A stretch of 64,000 nt of DNA, taken from NCBI GenBank assembly GCA_036571765.1, contig BROE01000007.1:11461264-11525263 (forward strand), written 5' to 3'. A program made the translations under genes and the position numbers. This document shows, piece after piece, positions 1-13,805 of the stretch. Position 1 is the stretch's first letter, and each line of letters opens with the position of its first letter. The stretch comes from Plecoglossus altivelis. Lineage: Eukaryota; Chordata; Actinopteri; Osmeriformes; Plecoglossidae. Below the pieces are notes generated by a model. The model was not told the DNA's origin. It ran no database searches and saw only the letters and a program-made list of their open reading frames with translations.

Positions 1-2520
1 CATGTTGATGTAGCCTACCTCTTATGTAACAAGCACAAGTACAATTTGAAGCTGTTTCACATTGCATTATCACAGCGCTTAGCATCCAAATTACAACAAA
101 GTGTGCCTAAAAACTCTCAGATAAGTCAGTATGGCAGCCGTATAATAAATCTCCTTGTCTCATCCAAGTAGAAATGGGATGGCAAGGATGGAGTAGCCTA
201 CTCAACAACTTGATCCTGGTTTTCATCTTACCTCTGCAGTGTGGGACGACAAACCCCCCAAACAGACCAAAATAACCCTTCAAAATCCAATGAAAGTCCC
301 AAAACATATTCCACAAATCTGACGTATTGTATTTCTATAGTAAAACGTTAAGCAAAAACAATTTTGGCATAATTCAACCACTTGCGATATTAGATTTTGC
401 CGTTGCTCACTGATCTCCGATTATTTACAGACGATTGCCTTTTATGTTCCAGTTTTGAAGAACACTTTTTTTTTTTTTAAAGAATCCGCTATTGCGCTTA
501 ACTCCGCCCACCGAAGTAAGAATCTCCTCTTTTCTTTTTTTTCACATTCTCCGTGTTCTTTCTCACCTTGTTTCTTTTTTCCACACACTATTACTGTACA
601 TATTCATCATGTGCTATTTGTATCCTCATTCTTCAATTTCATATGTTCCAGGTTGGACGTCCACGTACCAAGCGAGGGACGGGACATTCCTCCGGTGGTA
701 CCCGGGCTGACGGTGCCCATCATCAGGCTGCACTCACCTCTGCACATGCTGGACCACAATATTCTATGAGAGTCTGGATCAAAGTACGTATGGGTAATAA
801 GCACAACTTAGAATAATGTTTAAAAAAAGTTTGCTTGCAGATTGTAGTTTGTCATTCAATGTAAGGTTTTTCATTGACTATTTAAGTCATGCAAAGCTGC
901 TTTTGACGAGAGCATGTCACCTTGAATGTGAAGAGCCTTTGGCCATGCTTAAAAATCATCACTGCCATCTACTGGCAATGATGTTGTTGGTGTTACCGTG
1001 TGAATTCTACAAACAATATAATGCATTGAGCCAATCCGGAACTCTATGAACAAGCATACCAAAACTTACCCAATCATATTTTGCAGTTTTGATACAGAGA
1101 CTCAATATTTTCTTGGTAGAATTATTTTGAAGTATGAGGGGCCCGTTTCAGAAATAATCCAGACTGTATTTAAACAAACACACATGAGACACAAACACAT
1201 TAAATGCATACAGAATCACATATTAATCACGCACACAAACACATAGGGCTAGTGTCATTTAACATGGTTACATGCAGTCTTTTGGGATCTAAACTCAAAT
1301 CTCGTTTAGGTTGTGTTATGACCAAGTGTATCTATCAATGAACAAGACTTAACTCTACCAGCAGTAGAAAATACCCAGGTAGCAGGCATCTCTTATCAGT
1401 TATCTCCACAGCAGGAACTGGGAAAAACCATCCTCTAATTTGCTAAGTAACATGTGAAACAGGTTGGCAGTCTCAAAGCTGAGTATTCTGTTCAGTCCCT
1501 AGGGGGTGACAAGATTCAAGTTGTGTTTTCTATCTCCCCAAGTCAGAGAAGGCCCAGTTAACTGCTCTTAAAGAATGTCTCTGTCCCTAAAGGGGACACT
1601 CCTTATGTGTATTGACGATGTTTTAGACATTATTCTTAGAACACTTAAAGTGTTCTAGAATATCCACATTTTCTAGCTTTTCTAAAGAAGATTCTTGCGT
1701 CAACACAATAGCCACTTTTTAAGTTTCAAACAGGCATGTTGACGATTGAGGAATGCCTGTGTCTGCAAGGATATCACCATCGTTTTCAGGCATCGTCAGT
1801 ATTGATTGACTGCGCCTGTTTCACTTCACAGTGGATCTGAAAGATTTATTAATGACAGATTGTTTGATTTATGAAAACCCTATCATAAAAGTGGGAGACT
1901 GCCCAGTGATTTTCCAAACCACCTGTGTAACCAGGTAAATAAAATAAAATAAACTGAAGTAAACACTCCACCTAGCACCACTAAAGTAAATAAGACCAGA
2001 TATCATAGCAACACAATACACACCTTAGTGATTTACAGCAAACACCCAATAGTTAACACAAGGTATTGCAAAATCACAAATGTAATCCTATAATCTGTAA
2101 TGATGATTCTTCATTTATAGTTTGTGCCATTTCTCACCACTCAGTGCTTGAAGTCCTGAATATAAGATACGTTACTAGCTTTGCTAAGACTACTTTTTGG
2201 AGCAAACACTGTTATGCCTACATGTTGTGTGTCTATCAAACATCATTTCCCAGCAGCCAATATCTCTCCCAAACATGTACATTATGCTTTTGTGAAGGGA
2301 TGTAAGTGGGTTATAAAGTCAACAATTGGATAATGATAATTCTTTGTATGTAGTGAGTAGATTTCAGACTCCATTTGTAATGTAATATCATAAAAGTGAC
2401 TCATTTTATAACAGGAAGTTCACAGTACTTCAGTTGTCATTTTCCATGTGTGCAGTATGACGTCAGCAACACATGGATGCATGACTTTTCTAAAAAAAAA
2501 AAAAAGACTTGCGTTTTAAA
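1..2520. other. Intergenic DNA left of the elongase gene
   Basis: AT-rich sequence without a convincing gene apart from the doubtful exon near 653-788. It holds a perfect short palindrome at 1638-1656 and short A-runs. No rRNA, tRNA or transposase signature is visible. Confidence 0.5.
653..788 (+). other. Possible terminal exon of an unidentified gene
   Basis: A T-rich tract and CAG end just before 653, and a GTACGT donor-like site follows 788. Taken as an exon that starts with one carried-over base, the frame reads 38 residues that look protein-like and proline/leucine-rich (ending LHSPLHMLDHNIL) and then stops at TGA near 767-769. A second frame stays open through to the donor. I do not recognise the product. 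It could be the last exon of a gene lying left of the window, or chance. Nothing else in 1-2500 looks like a gene. Confidence 0.2.
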
Positions 2521-5500
2521 ACAGAAATCTATTTATTGTTAGAACATTTTAAATGACATTTAAACATCAAAGCCCTTAACCAGTTTAGTTTCCTACCATA
2601 GTAGTCGACACAAGACAATAACTCACATAGGGTGTATTCAAGAAACATTCTACATCAGCTAAGATAACAAACTAATGCAAATGTGCTTACATTTACCCAA
2701 CAGAGTAATACATTGCAGAAGCCTCATTTGGCACACAAATTAATTCATTACAAGTGCATTACATTTAATTCATTCATTTCCCTGCCTTGTAGGATCAATT
2801 GTTAAAAACCAAAAATCCAATCATCTGTTTCAATATGTAGGATGGACAAAAGTGTGTTATGTAATATTTCGATACATTTTTCATAGTATGTTTTATGTGC
2901 AGCCTCACACCAAGTGTTGTCTAATAATGAGTTACAATTATATACATCGCTTAGCACTACAGACTACTTTTGCAATGATACATGTGTTACAAGTCTGTAC
3001 ATGTGTACAGTATTCATAAAAGCATGGTTATCCCCATACTGGAAACACTAATAACAGGTTTATAAGCACAAGTGAAGTAACTGACAACTGTTAGTTGTAC
3101 GTAGAGGCTACAGTAACAAACTGTCTTAGCACTTATGAAGGCAAGTGTCACATACTGTAATGTAAAATACGACCGGTTGGTAGTTAACTCTTCAGAAAAT
3201 CTGAATGCTGAATGAATCAGAAAAGTGATTTCACCTACATACACATACATGTGAAGCACATGGGACAAAGACGCGATGGATAGGAAAGAGTTAACGACAC
3301 TGCTGCTCTACAATCACACAAATAATACACATAGACACACGTCTCAGAGGGAAAACCCGCTGGTAACTTGCTGACAAACAGCCCAACTCTTCGACTCTTC
3401 TATGTCGAGACCAAGCTTTCTTGAACATCCTGACTTTAGGCCCTTGCCAAAACAATTCATCATCAAATACTATCCAAGCTGTTTTGTTGCTTAGGAGTGT
3501 TTGCCTGTTTAAGTGAGATTGGGTAAATGCCTATTTAGATAACTAGCAACAAAAAAAAGTATTATTCGCCTATGGGACAGAACTTGGTTATCTGGGCTCA
3601 ATAGAAGTGTTTGGTTGCTCTTACATGTCAAATAAGGTTTCATACTGATACAGATACACTATGTGTTTTAATACAAGTGAGTCAGACTCAAATACATGTG
3701 TTCACCAACAATGCAAGACTAACCACAGTCGTGGTTTAAAGCCTTGCTCGTTTTCACTTTGACAACAATATGCCAGGATACATACCTTTGAATTACCAAG
3801 GGTAGAAATAGTTGCAAATTAACACAGTGCATTAAGATGTAAAAGAATGGACTCGATCTGCACAATGGACAGACAGACAGGCCACTGACGCTTTTAGACT
3901 TTAAGAAAATAAATAGATTCTTAAGAAATATTATTTACAATGGACACGTTGTCTCGAGTGTCCTTCCCTTCTGTGCGTCACTATCCTTAAACCTTCTCAA
4001 TTTAATTGTGTCCGTTCATAGCAGCACGAGTACAGCATGAGGCAAATGCGTCCTAATATCAACTCTTTCATCTTGTCTACGTTTATCAGTTCTGTCATAG
4101 CACCTAAAGTTCAAAGTCAGAGTTCAGTATGGAACCAGAATTCCACTCAGTCACCAGAGGGATGTGGAGGACTGGTTTGGGTGGAGATATATCAAGATTA
4201 CCTGCTTATCTACACATGTGGGAATGCCTGTGAATTAAGGACAAAGGTCACACGACCTACAGCATAAGCAGCATGGACGAGATACTGTCAATTCTCCCAG
4301 CCAGGAGAGGAGGGATAGGATGGTCAACGTGATCTGAGGGCAGGAGGGTAAGAGAGGGGACACTGTAGGACACAGAAAGCCATGAATGGGCTTCATCTGC
4401 TAGCATGTTACTGCCATCGTCTCCAGATATTGGAAGGTGGACGGCTGCTGACTGAGGAATGTGTTCATCTAAGGGAGGTCTATACAGTGTGTCGCTGAGA
4501 TTATCACTTTTTCAAAAAAAGTGTTAAGGTGTCGGTAGTGTACATGCCATAGCACTGCAACTAAGCATGATCTTCATTGGTTGAATGCAATCTTTTCACT
4601 TAAACTACTGGCTTGTCTACAACTGTAGCATTTAGTCCATTGAAACACATGAAATACGTGCATTTAGTTGACTTTAGATAATGCCAAACAATAGACCCTT
4701 GTGACAATTGTTATGCTTACTTGCAGAGTAACCCTGCGTGAATTTCATTGTGGAGGAATGATGTCTGACAGGCAGAGCTCAGGTGAAGTCTTTATCAGAT
4801 GAGTTATCTGTGAGCTGCGAACCAAAAGGGAACATGCAGAAATCCTCCTCTGTTCATGCAGTGCATTATCAACGTATTCCCTCATGATGAGTCCAATTGT
4901 ATAATAATTCTACTTTAACTGCTTGTCTAGACATGTGCTAAATCTAAAACACTTTCCTCGGTGTTGAGCTTAAGCAAAAGATCATTTGCCAGAGTAGTTC
5001 TTTCGGTCAAATTGACTAAAACCAAGCCTTTCCTTCATTTTAACATGCAGACCTCATCACAGTTGTAAACTGACCTTGACAAATCTTTAGCCCGCATATG
5101 GCTATTATTTTTCACAGAGTAATGATGCTGGTTGAGAGAATAATTAATGAGGACCCCAAAAAAATATCCTGTGAAGTGAGTAGTAGATTAATCACATGTA
5201 AAAACCAACTCCATCTTATTCATTCTCTCCTGTGTCTACTCCACTTTCATTGGATAACATATTACAGTGTGCTGACCATGCACTGGCTTCTCAGTCCGCT
5301 ATCTACCACCATACGGTCTACCTTGTTTAATAGTACAGGAGCTAGACTCTACACTAATTGACCTACAAACAGCTATATAAAGTTGGGTGAAATAAAATTG
5401 ACTCTTCATAATTGACGTTGTGGACCCCGCAACCAGCATATCTCACTTGCATCTCATACATCTCATGGCACAACATGGTCTTCTCTACTTTGGCACACAT

Positions 5501-5541
5501 TCTAATATAACCACTCAGTGTACTAGCTAGCCTCCTTTGTC
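2520..5541 (-). other. Probable 3' UTR of the elovl6-like gene
   Basis: This stretch follows the stop codon on the minus strand and has no further coding exon. A canonical AATAAA on the minus strand lies at 2537-2532, followed downstream by a T-rich run, so a roughly 3-kb 3' UTR is likely. Mammalian ELOVL6 transcripts also have long 3' UTRs. The end point is inferred from the signal only, and earlier cleavage sites are possible. Confidence 0.5.
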
Positions 5542-8500
5542 CTACTCGCTCTTGGAGCCCTTGTCCCCTGAGCCCTTGAGGTAGGACTTGTAGAAGAAGG
5601 AAGCGAAGAGTACCAGGTAGCTGAGGTACATAAGCGAGCCCCACACAATGTTGTCAAGGTAGGATGGGCAGCGCACCTCGTGCATCCAGCGGTAGACCAG
5701 ACCCAGGACGGCCAGGCCCATCACCATCTGCATGATCTGGGTGGCGGTGATGACCATGGCACAAGGACGGGGCACCCGCATGCCGGCAGCCCGAGCGGCA
5801 TAGTAGGTGTACATGAGTGAGTGGACTACGTAGTTCATGGTCATGAACCAGCCGCCGCCGGCCACCTGGTCCTTGTAGGAGTACCAGGAGTAGAGCAGCA
5901 CGGTGATGTGGTGGTACCAGTGGAGGAAAATGAGGCGCTGCTTACGGAGCACGATGAACACGGTGTCGCCTAGAGATCAGAACAGGGGAAATCATTCAAA
6001 AATGGTGACTTTATCTTTCCAACTTTCTCTTTTCAGACTATTAACATGTTCACTCTCTCCACCTTCATCAGACTACTAACATGTTCACTCTCTCTCACAT
6101 ACTAAGACATCTCACAGTACCTCCAAAGTTACACTTCAACAACTATATGATACAATATTCAATGTATTATTTGCCAACTCATGCAGTGGTAGGTCTTTGA
6201 CGTCCCTCCTGTCTATTGCTCAAGATATAAGTCAATCATTCCTTACTGAGCACATTTTTACAACCTAAGCAGTCGGCCTCCAGTTATCAGGACTAGTGTA
6301 AACGCTGTCTGGCAGGGCTGTGATAATAGGTCTCACCTGACCAATGTACAATAAGTGCTCTTCAAGATTTAAGTGCTCCAGTAGAAGTCATCTCATCCCT
6401 GATTGTTCCCCTTAATTAAACAATGACAAAGTCCAATCCATCTCACCTTATCCCCGATTGATCCCCTTAATTAAACAATTACAAAGTCCAACCCCTCTCA
6501 CCCACTTTCAGGCATGTTTGATGCCCTCTTACCCAGTTCAGGAGCCTTGCTGAGGACGAAGGCGTAGGCCCAGAACTTGCTGACGGGGGCACTGTAGAAG
6601 CTGATGTCACACACAGACTCTCTGAAACCACTGGTGGTGAGGACATGTAGCATGTACCAACCAGTTCTGAGTGCTCCGATGATACTGAAGGGGGGGGAAC
6701 ACACAAGAGTATTCTTACAGTGCTTTTTAAAAAACCCATATCAATGTCAATATTAACACTTGAAACCCCATCGCTGATAAAGCAAAGATGATGATGACGA
6801 TTAGAGTCGAGTTCAGTTTTAGTTTACAGAACAAGATGTTCAGCATTATTTCACACTCAAACAGAGAGCGGGGCAGGTCCTACTATTTCTGATGCAACCA
6901 AGAGGCTCTTACAGGGTGCTTTGAAAGCTCCCCTACATTACGGAAAACAATAAAACCACAAGCCCAATACTAAATTGATCCAGCGAAATTCCAGCAAGTC
7001 ATTTCCATGCAACTCGAGTAACTCAACACCTCAGAGAAAGTGGGTGGAAGCTGAAATAATCTCAGCACTGCATACACCCAAACCTGCACAGTCACTGTGT
7101 AAGAAATGAAATCCATAAATTGGAAAGAGACATACAGTGAATGGTGGGCACTGGCAGAGTAATGAGCACATGGATTAAATGGGGGGGGGGAGAGTTCTGA
7201 GATGGACATACTATTTTGTCCATTTAGCCCTGGGATTGAGAGGGTAAATCACACCCATTTCTAAGGGATTAGAGGCTCAGCAGGCGGCATGGCCACTGAC
7301 TGGTGGCGCGCCTCCGACCACACAGGAGGACTCTCTGCACAGTATTGTACCTGAGACATGACAGGCTCCCTGGGGGCAGGGAAGACCAACTGTCTTCAAC
7401 ACGTTAGCTCTGCATGCATGTTCAATGGACAGTTCATGGACAGTGAAGATTCCAAACAGCGGATAATGTTAGACGGATTGGCATCTGGATTCCATAAACA
7501 TGCAGTGTTACTATCCGAGTTCACCTGGGTGCGTTTCAATAAACGAATACAGAGCCTACATGAAACTGTATTACACTGATAGTTCCAATGTGCTATGAAG
7601 ATAAGTAAGCAAGATACACAGTCATGAAACTAACTGCAGAGATATGCTAAAGTTGGGCCTTCCTTTGTGTACACAACACTGCTAACCAATCCAGAGAGGA
7701 ATGTAATTCAAGTTTTAGCTTGGTCTTTGCCAGAACATTCCCTCACGTAGATGAAGTTTCACAGTACACGAACCCTCCCGACAATATTTTCTACTTAAGA
7801 TACATATCTTTAAATTTTGCAGTGATGTTTATTTATACCTCTGTAGATCAAGATTGTCAGTTCAAACTTTGCCATAGTTATTTCCTAGAATTTTTTAAAG
7901 GGAAAAAAAACTGTTTCTGCACCCTTTTGCCAACAAGCCCAACTATCCACATACCACAAACAACGTTCATATATATTTTACATACTTTGCAGTAGACCAA
8001 AACAGAACTGTCGTCATAACAGTGTGTCTGTGTGTCACTCACCTAAAGATGGCAAGACTGAAAGACCAAAGCACTAGGAGCCAACGCAGGTTCAGTTTGG
8101 GCCTCTCCCTCATGAAGTGTTGGCCCCCAAAGATGATCGCAGCATACAGCCCGCAGAACATGAACGACTTGCTCCTATCAGGAACAACGATCGAGACAGA
8201 GTGCATTGTTATACATGACTGAACCAGTTTTTCACTCATTGTGACTGATCGGTCTACAGACAAATCTTATGACGACTCGACATGGATGGATTACGCTCTG
8301 GTCATTATGCAGAATATGTTACACAAGGTGAGCAAACGCAGAAAAAAAACAGTGGACTGCAGTGGTGAGGTCAGCGGACTGACCCCTTGCCCAACATGAG
8401 TCCTGGCAGCTTCTTTATAACAGTCTTCTGTGTTCGTAATGACAGTGGAGGTTAAGGGAGATTAGCAGCTGACACACTGGCCGTTCACAACCTACAGCCA

Positions 8501-10105
8501 TCTGGCTTGTAAACATCTGTATCGCAGCATTCTGTAACAACTTGGAGCTGGTGGCAATGGGAGCCGATGCTCACTTCCTGGACAAATTTGGATGAAAGGC
8601 CCTTGAGCAAAGATGGCTGAAGAAGTGAGACATCCGCTAATCCAAATGGACTGGATGGATCATCTCAAACTCGTTTGACAAGATGGGGTTGTTTTTTTTA
8701 ACCCAATTCCGCCAAGAGCTTGAGATGGTCATTAGCAGAAGGAAAATAATCAAGACACTTCCACTAGAAGCTCTGACAAGACAACACAGAACCCATGGTA
8801 AACAACAATACAAAAATGGGTATTTTCCCATCACCTCCAGTAGCCTTTATATTTGGGGAAATAGGAGGAGCAATGAGGATGAAAGGTAAGAAGCCTAGGA
8901 GTTGTAGGCCCAAACTAATCACCCTGTTCTCTCCACTCTATACAATCTCTCCTTGTCTAACCTTCTTTGATAGTGAAGCGAGATAGGAGAAACACCTCAG
9001 CTAGAGGGTGGTTGAGGGGTCAAATGTCCCTTGACAGCAAAAATGTGCCTTTTCAGGTTGCTTCACTAATCAGCAGGGGTTAATACTGATAGAGGTTTAG
9101 GCCATTAATCACAGAATCAGTGAGCAACTGTCACCTGCAAGCAAAGCATCTGTGTTCTGGCACGTTGCAGTTGCTGAGATCTTGATTTGCTCTACTCTGC
9201 TACCAAACATCCTGGGAAGCGTAGCCTACACAAGAATACAACCCTAAGGAATCATTCTCGAATCAGCTTGCCTTGATACAACAGTCTCAACTTCCTGTAA
9301 GGTGCCAAATGCACCTCTTTGAAAAAATGTAGTCTGACAAGATTCTTTTCAAAGCCCATTTTTTTGGACAAAAAATGTCCTCCGTCTTGTTCACATAGTT
9401 TTCTCATCGGATACTGGGCGAGGCTTTGAGAGGTTTGAACGTGTGAATTCGAAGAAACAGGATGTTAAACTGTAATTGTTTAAACAGCACATGCTATACC
9501 TAGAAGCATCTTAAATCGTTTCTGCAAGATAGCATTACGCTTTCACGTCAACCTACAGACTCTAGCAACACTACAGTGAATGTAAAGCAGTAAAGCTTAA
9601 TCGACGTAATGCAGGGGCGATGTAACGCAGGCCTCTGCTTTTCAAATAAGTAACGGTCATTAGGTGGACACTATCGTAAAATGCCAGTTAAACATATGAA
9701 AACTGAGAAGAAGTTCAGGCGGTCATGTCATGCATCCTCAAGGGCATTTGAAAACGGGCGGGAGGATTATCATATATATTGAGAAATTGCTACTATTAGC
9801 TAAAACTGCACGTTCACAAAGGTTACCAGCGGATTAAAAATGTAACAGTTTCGCGATCATTGTCTGAACTAGTGTCCGTCCGCATGGCGTAACGACCAGA
9901 TCATTGCATTGTAGAGTCCGCTCCACATTTTCGGCCAAGGTGAAAAATCACCCGAATCATACTTCATCCAGATGCTTTAAATACAACTGATTACTCACCA
10001 GTTTTCTTGCATCCATTCCAAAGCTACTCTTTCATCGAATCTTCGCTCGAAATCGTACTCTTCTAGCGGAGTATGGTGTTCAGTCTCGTTCATCATTGTA
10101 ACCAT
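5542..10105 (-). CDS. elovl6l: Very-long-chain fatty acid elongase, ELOVL6 family (four coding exons)
   Basis: It performs the condensation step of ER fatty-acid elongation; ELOVL6-type enzymes extend C12-C16 saturated and monounsaturated acyl-CoAs with malonyl-CoA. Exons on the minus strand are 10105-9999, 8174-8043, 6684-6533 and 5969-5542. All junctions are GT-AG and in phase, giving 272 aa (family about 265-270). The histidine box HWYHH lies at about residues 147-151, after the family motif KFWAYAFVLSKAPELGDT. The rest is hydrophobic, fitting the multi-span ELO fold. An N-E-T glycosylation sequon sits at residue 6. Lysines at -3 and -6 from the C-terminus match the ELOVL6 tail. The first ATG (10105) has G at -3 and +4; two in-frame ATGs follow at 10096 and 10093, so the start may be 3-4 codons later. 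Its place beside psd in a 10q24-like block, where human ELOVL3 lies, makes the exact orthology uncertain. Confidence 0.93.
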
Positions 10106-10400
10106 TTCAGTTTCTCTGTTACACACTTACACTATATATTTTTGGTAAAACATGCACGAAATTGCCAATAGTAACAATCATCTGCCTATTCAGATGTCAG
10201 ACGAATTCTGTAGCCTATAGCTCGGTGCAGAGAGAGGATGCGGTAGAATATGCACTTCCCGGCTGCCTCTCACGCACAGTAGCCGTGTACGAGCACGTCC
10301 TCTAACTCCCACGGATTGAAAGGGCATGAAGAGGAGGCGGAGCTTCAATCGGGCGTGTATACTTGTCATAGCCTGCTGATTAATTGCACTTTGATCGCTC
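10106..10400 (-). promoter_or_regulatory. Candidate 5' UTR and promoter of elovl6-like gene
   Basis: This is the sequence directly upstream of the start codon on the minus strand. It contains a GGCGGAG GC-box-like element near 10336-10342, a locally more GC-rich patch at 10230-10345, and an AT-rich TATATA run near 10134-10140. No start site can be fixed from sequence, and a separate upstream non-coding exon is possible. Confidence 0.3.
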
Positions 10401-13339
10401 GTTCACCTTAAATGTGAAGATATTTTAAGTCCTCTGCACAATTTGCTGAAAAGTGTTGAGTTGCCCTACATCCTCTGAATGAACTGAGTAATTAACTGAG
10501 TAGTCATCCAGTCTATTGAATGCCTACAATATTAATCAACTTTCACTGAAGAACAAGTGGGCTGTACAGTCGACTGAACTACTCGACTATGCGATATTGA
10601 AATGTTACGTCACAGGTTAGTTACTGACCAATGAAAGGTGAATCTACGATGTCTACGATTAGGCAACATATATCGCGCCCTGATAGTGGGTGAAAGGGCA
10701 ATGAGTTGCTTACGAAGCATTGATCAGCATCGGTGCACGTGCAACATCAGACATTAAAAGTTCTGCATGATTTCGACAGTTTAGGGTCATCGACATTTAT
10801 GTTACATTTTGAATTTAATAGATAGCCTACAACCTAATAAATAACACACATTTGTGCCACAATTCTGGGTTTGCCCCATTTTAACTGGATCTCCCTTCCA
10901 GAATTAAACTGAATCAAAGATAACTTTAATGAATGCTGATTTATCTTCATTTGATATTTTAGGCATATTCAAGGGAGCCAAACGTGTTTAAACCACAAGC
11001 ATATCATTTTTGATGCATTAAATCAATGCAATTAAATTAACTCAATATTGATAGACATGCTCAGTAGGCTATATTTTACACCGTCAACATACATGCCTCT
11101 ACAGACCTCGTTTGCCATCGTGTGAGCCTGTAACTGCAGTCCAGCCCAGCAAAATCACTAGAATGAGAATGGCGCCCTCTTCTGGACAAAACACTGAAGC
11201 GATTTATTAGATAATATTATGAAAGTACAGTATCAGAAAATATTGCTGCTGTTATGGACATCGAAGACTGACAACGCCGGTTCCAAATGCATATTAGTTC
11301 GCTCTACATTTGATAACAGAGGTGTGTCACGTGTGTCCTTCTCATTAGAATCAATCCCACAGAAGAACAGTTCACAGAGGAGTTCCCACGGGATAAAGCA
11401 CAATGGTTCGTTTGACAACAAAGTGAAAAACAGTCTGTGAAAGTGAGAACAAGGCATCGTGTGCCATCTTCCAGGCATTAGGCCAGTACCTCTGCTGAGG
11501 GAATGTGAGGAGAGCAGACTCCCTCTGCCCTTTGGTCTACTCCCACTCGTCCTCTTCAGCCAACAAGTGATGTAATGAACCTCCTTCACTTTTACTGGTC
11601 CCTACCCTAATATTTTACAGTGTCGATTTCAATTACAATTACTGATCATTACATCGCTAAATCATCGTCAACTCTAAAAACTAAAGAACCTGAAACAGAT
11701 AGTAGTTGTTGTTAGTTTTATTCAAATAGATTTCATTCATCATTATAATGAAATGTTACTAATTTAGAGCTAAGCAGTGTTGTTAATAAACACGTATGAG
11801 GTGCAGTAGGAGAACGTTTACAAATACATGGTGCATAAATTCTACCCGTCTACTTTTGTCAGTAGAGATGCGGTATAAAGTTGAAAGTCAGCCAGTGTTG
11901 AATGCCTATTAATTAACCTACATATTGTCTGAATGACTTACAGTAGCTCACCGGCAATAAATAATTACGGCCAACTGCTATAGGGACGCAGTGACTGGGC
12001 ATGCTCGTGCCGGTGGGGAGGGTGAGAGCGTGCTCTATGTTGTGATGACTGAACGCTAAGATCGTGTTCAGGTGCAGTAAACGTCTTCTCTGCATCCTTT
12101 CTCATAAAATAGGCTTCACTGAGGGCGCAAAGGAGCTGTCTATTTCAGAACCACAGACTCCAGTACCTCGCATCAGGTAGGAAAATGCCTGTCTACTTGA
12201 CATTAACTACCAGCAGAGTCGGAGCATGAAGAAGCCGTTTATATACTGTATGCGGACTGCAGTGGCAGCAGCGTTGCCTGCAGTAGGCTACCCGCCAGTG
12301 TATCACATTTTATCTGTATCCTGTAGACACATGCAGCCAAACGGATACAGGTCTACTTCTACAGCGATATTATTCGGTAGGTGACACGCATGTCCTACAT
12401 ACAAGCTAGCACAAAATATGGTCACGTTCCTTTGCCTGTTTTACAGGAGTTACTGTTTGAGCGGTAGCCCGGCCACTCGACATGTGACCAATGTGATTGA
12501 AGGGAGAAATAACTTGAGTCAGTTCACTGCACCACAGAAAAGACATTCCCGTCCACACTCATCTACCTGTGGGCTTCGCAACCTCTAAAAGGTCATTAGG
12601 TGCGCGGTGATGTAGCTGTTTATACAGTCAGGTCATTTAACATAATATTGTAGCCTTTATGCAACATTTAATGCTTGTTTAACCGAAAGGCTGCATGTCT
12701 TTGGAAAAGGTTGGAAAGGAATGACTAGATTAGTTTAAGAAATGTGAGCTACGTGAGGAGAATTTGATGTCTTTTTCTGTCCTGTACCTATTCTGGGCCT
12801 TGCGGTCTCAATACAGAGACAAAGGGAACATAATATAGACTTCTACAAAGGAAGTGTCTGAATTAAGTTTATGGATGAAGAACTTAGATTTTTATAATAA
12901 TACCCTTGGGTAAATTTATCTTTTGATTTAAAGACTTAGTCAATGTCTTTTCAACACTTTACCATGTGCTAAAGATATTGGCTGTCGATACATAGTAGAG
13001 AGTTGCATTTTTTCTGATGCCATCTATTTGTCAAGACAATTTGACGTGTTCATTGTTCATGTCAACTCAGGGAGACAGGCATGAGAGCAAAGAATTGCCA
13101 CAGGCTCTTTCACTTCACCAAAGCCATCATTCTGTCAATTATCATCCCTTACGTGGATAAGAATTACATTCTCAATTACATGCCTTTCACGGGATGCTTA
13201 CGAAGAGTATGCATATTATTGTGACTAACGTTGGATCAAGTGAAATACGAGCTCAACTATTATTTGCTGTCCAAAAGATTTGAGAGTGGTCTGTGTTCCC
13301 TTTATCAGGTGGCAAGGACTAAGGTGAATGCACTCAGGG

Positions 13340-13408
13340 TGATGCTTGCTGATTGTGATGCATGCTGATTATGATGCATGCTGATTGTGATGTATGCTGA
13401 TTATGATG
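13340..13408 (+). repeat. Short tandem array, 15-bp unit
   Basis: About four to five imperfect copies of a unit like GATGCATGCTGATTGT, alternating between TTGTGAT and TTATGAT variants. Confidence 0.7.
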
Positions 13409-13735
13409 CATTGCTGCTGCACCGACTGCAGCTTCTGCAGCTGACAGCGTCCATGAACACCATACAGGTCTCCTGTCATGTCTCCCCAGCATGTGAGAAG
13501 ATGTCTCTACTCCAGCCAAGGGCAACTGGAAGTACTTTGTCTTCATTTATTGCAAGTCCTTAGTATCTTTCGCCCCCCTCCCCCTCCCTCAGGTCCTATT
13601 CTCAGTGCACCTCCACGTCTGTCTGTTAGACTAGCTCAGCGACAGGATGATACAGGTGCGATTGTGCTCCTGTTGCAGCACAGACCGTTAAACAACCAAA
13701 CAGACAGGCTGAAACACCAGCGCAGACACTCACAG

Positions 13736-13801
<66 letters not shown>
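13736..13801 (+). repeat. (CA)n microsatellite
   Basis: Near-perfect CA dinucleotide run of about 33 copies, ending in CATG. Confidence 0.95.

Positions 13802-13805
<4 letters not shown>

Noticed and set aside
7358..7579. Small plus-strand frame opening with a P-loop-like GSLGAGKT
   Set aside because: It lies in intron 2 of the elovl6-like gene on the other strand, has no following Walker B or any family similarity, no splice context and a short length; chance match.
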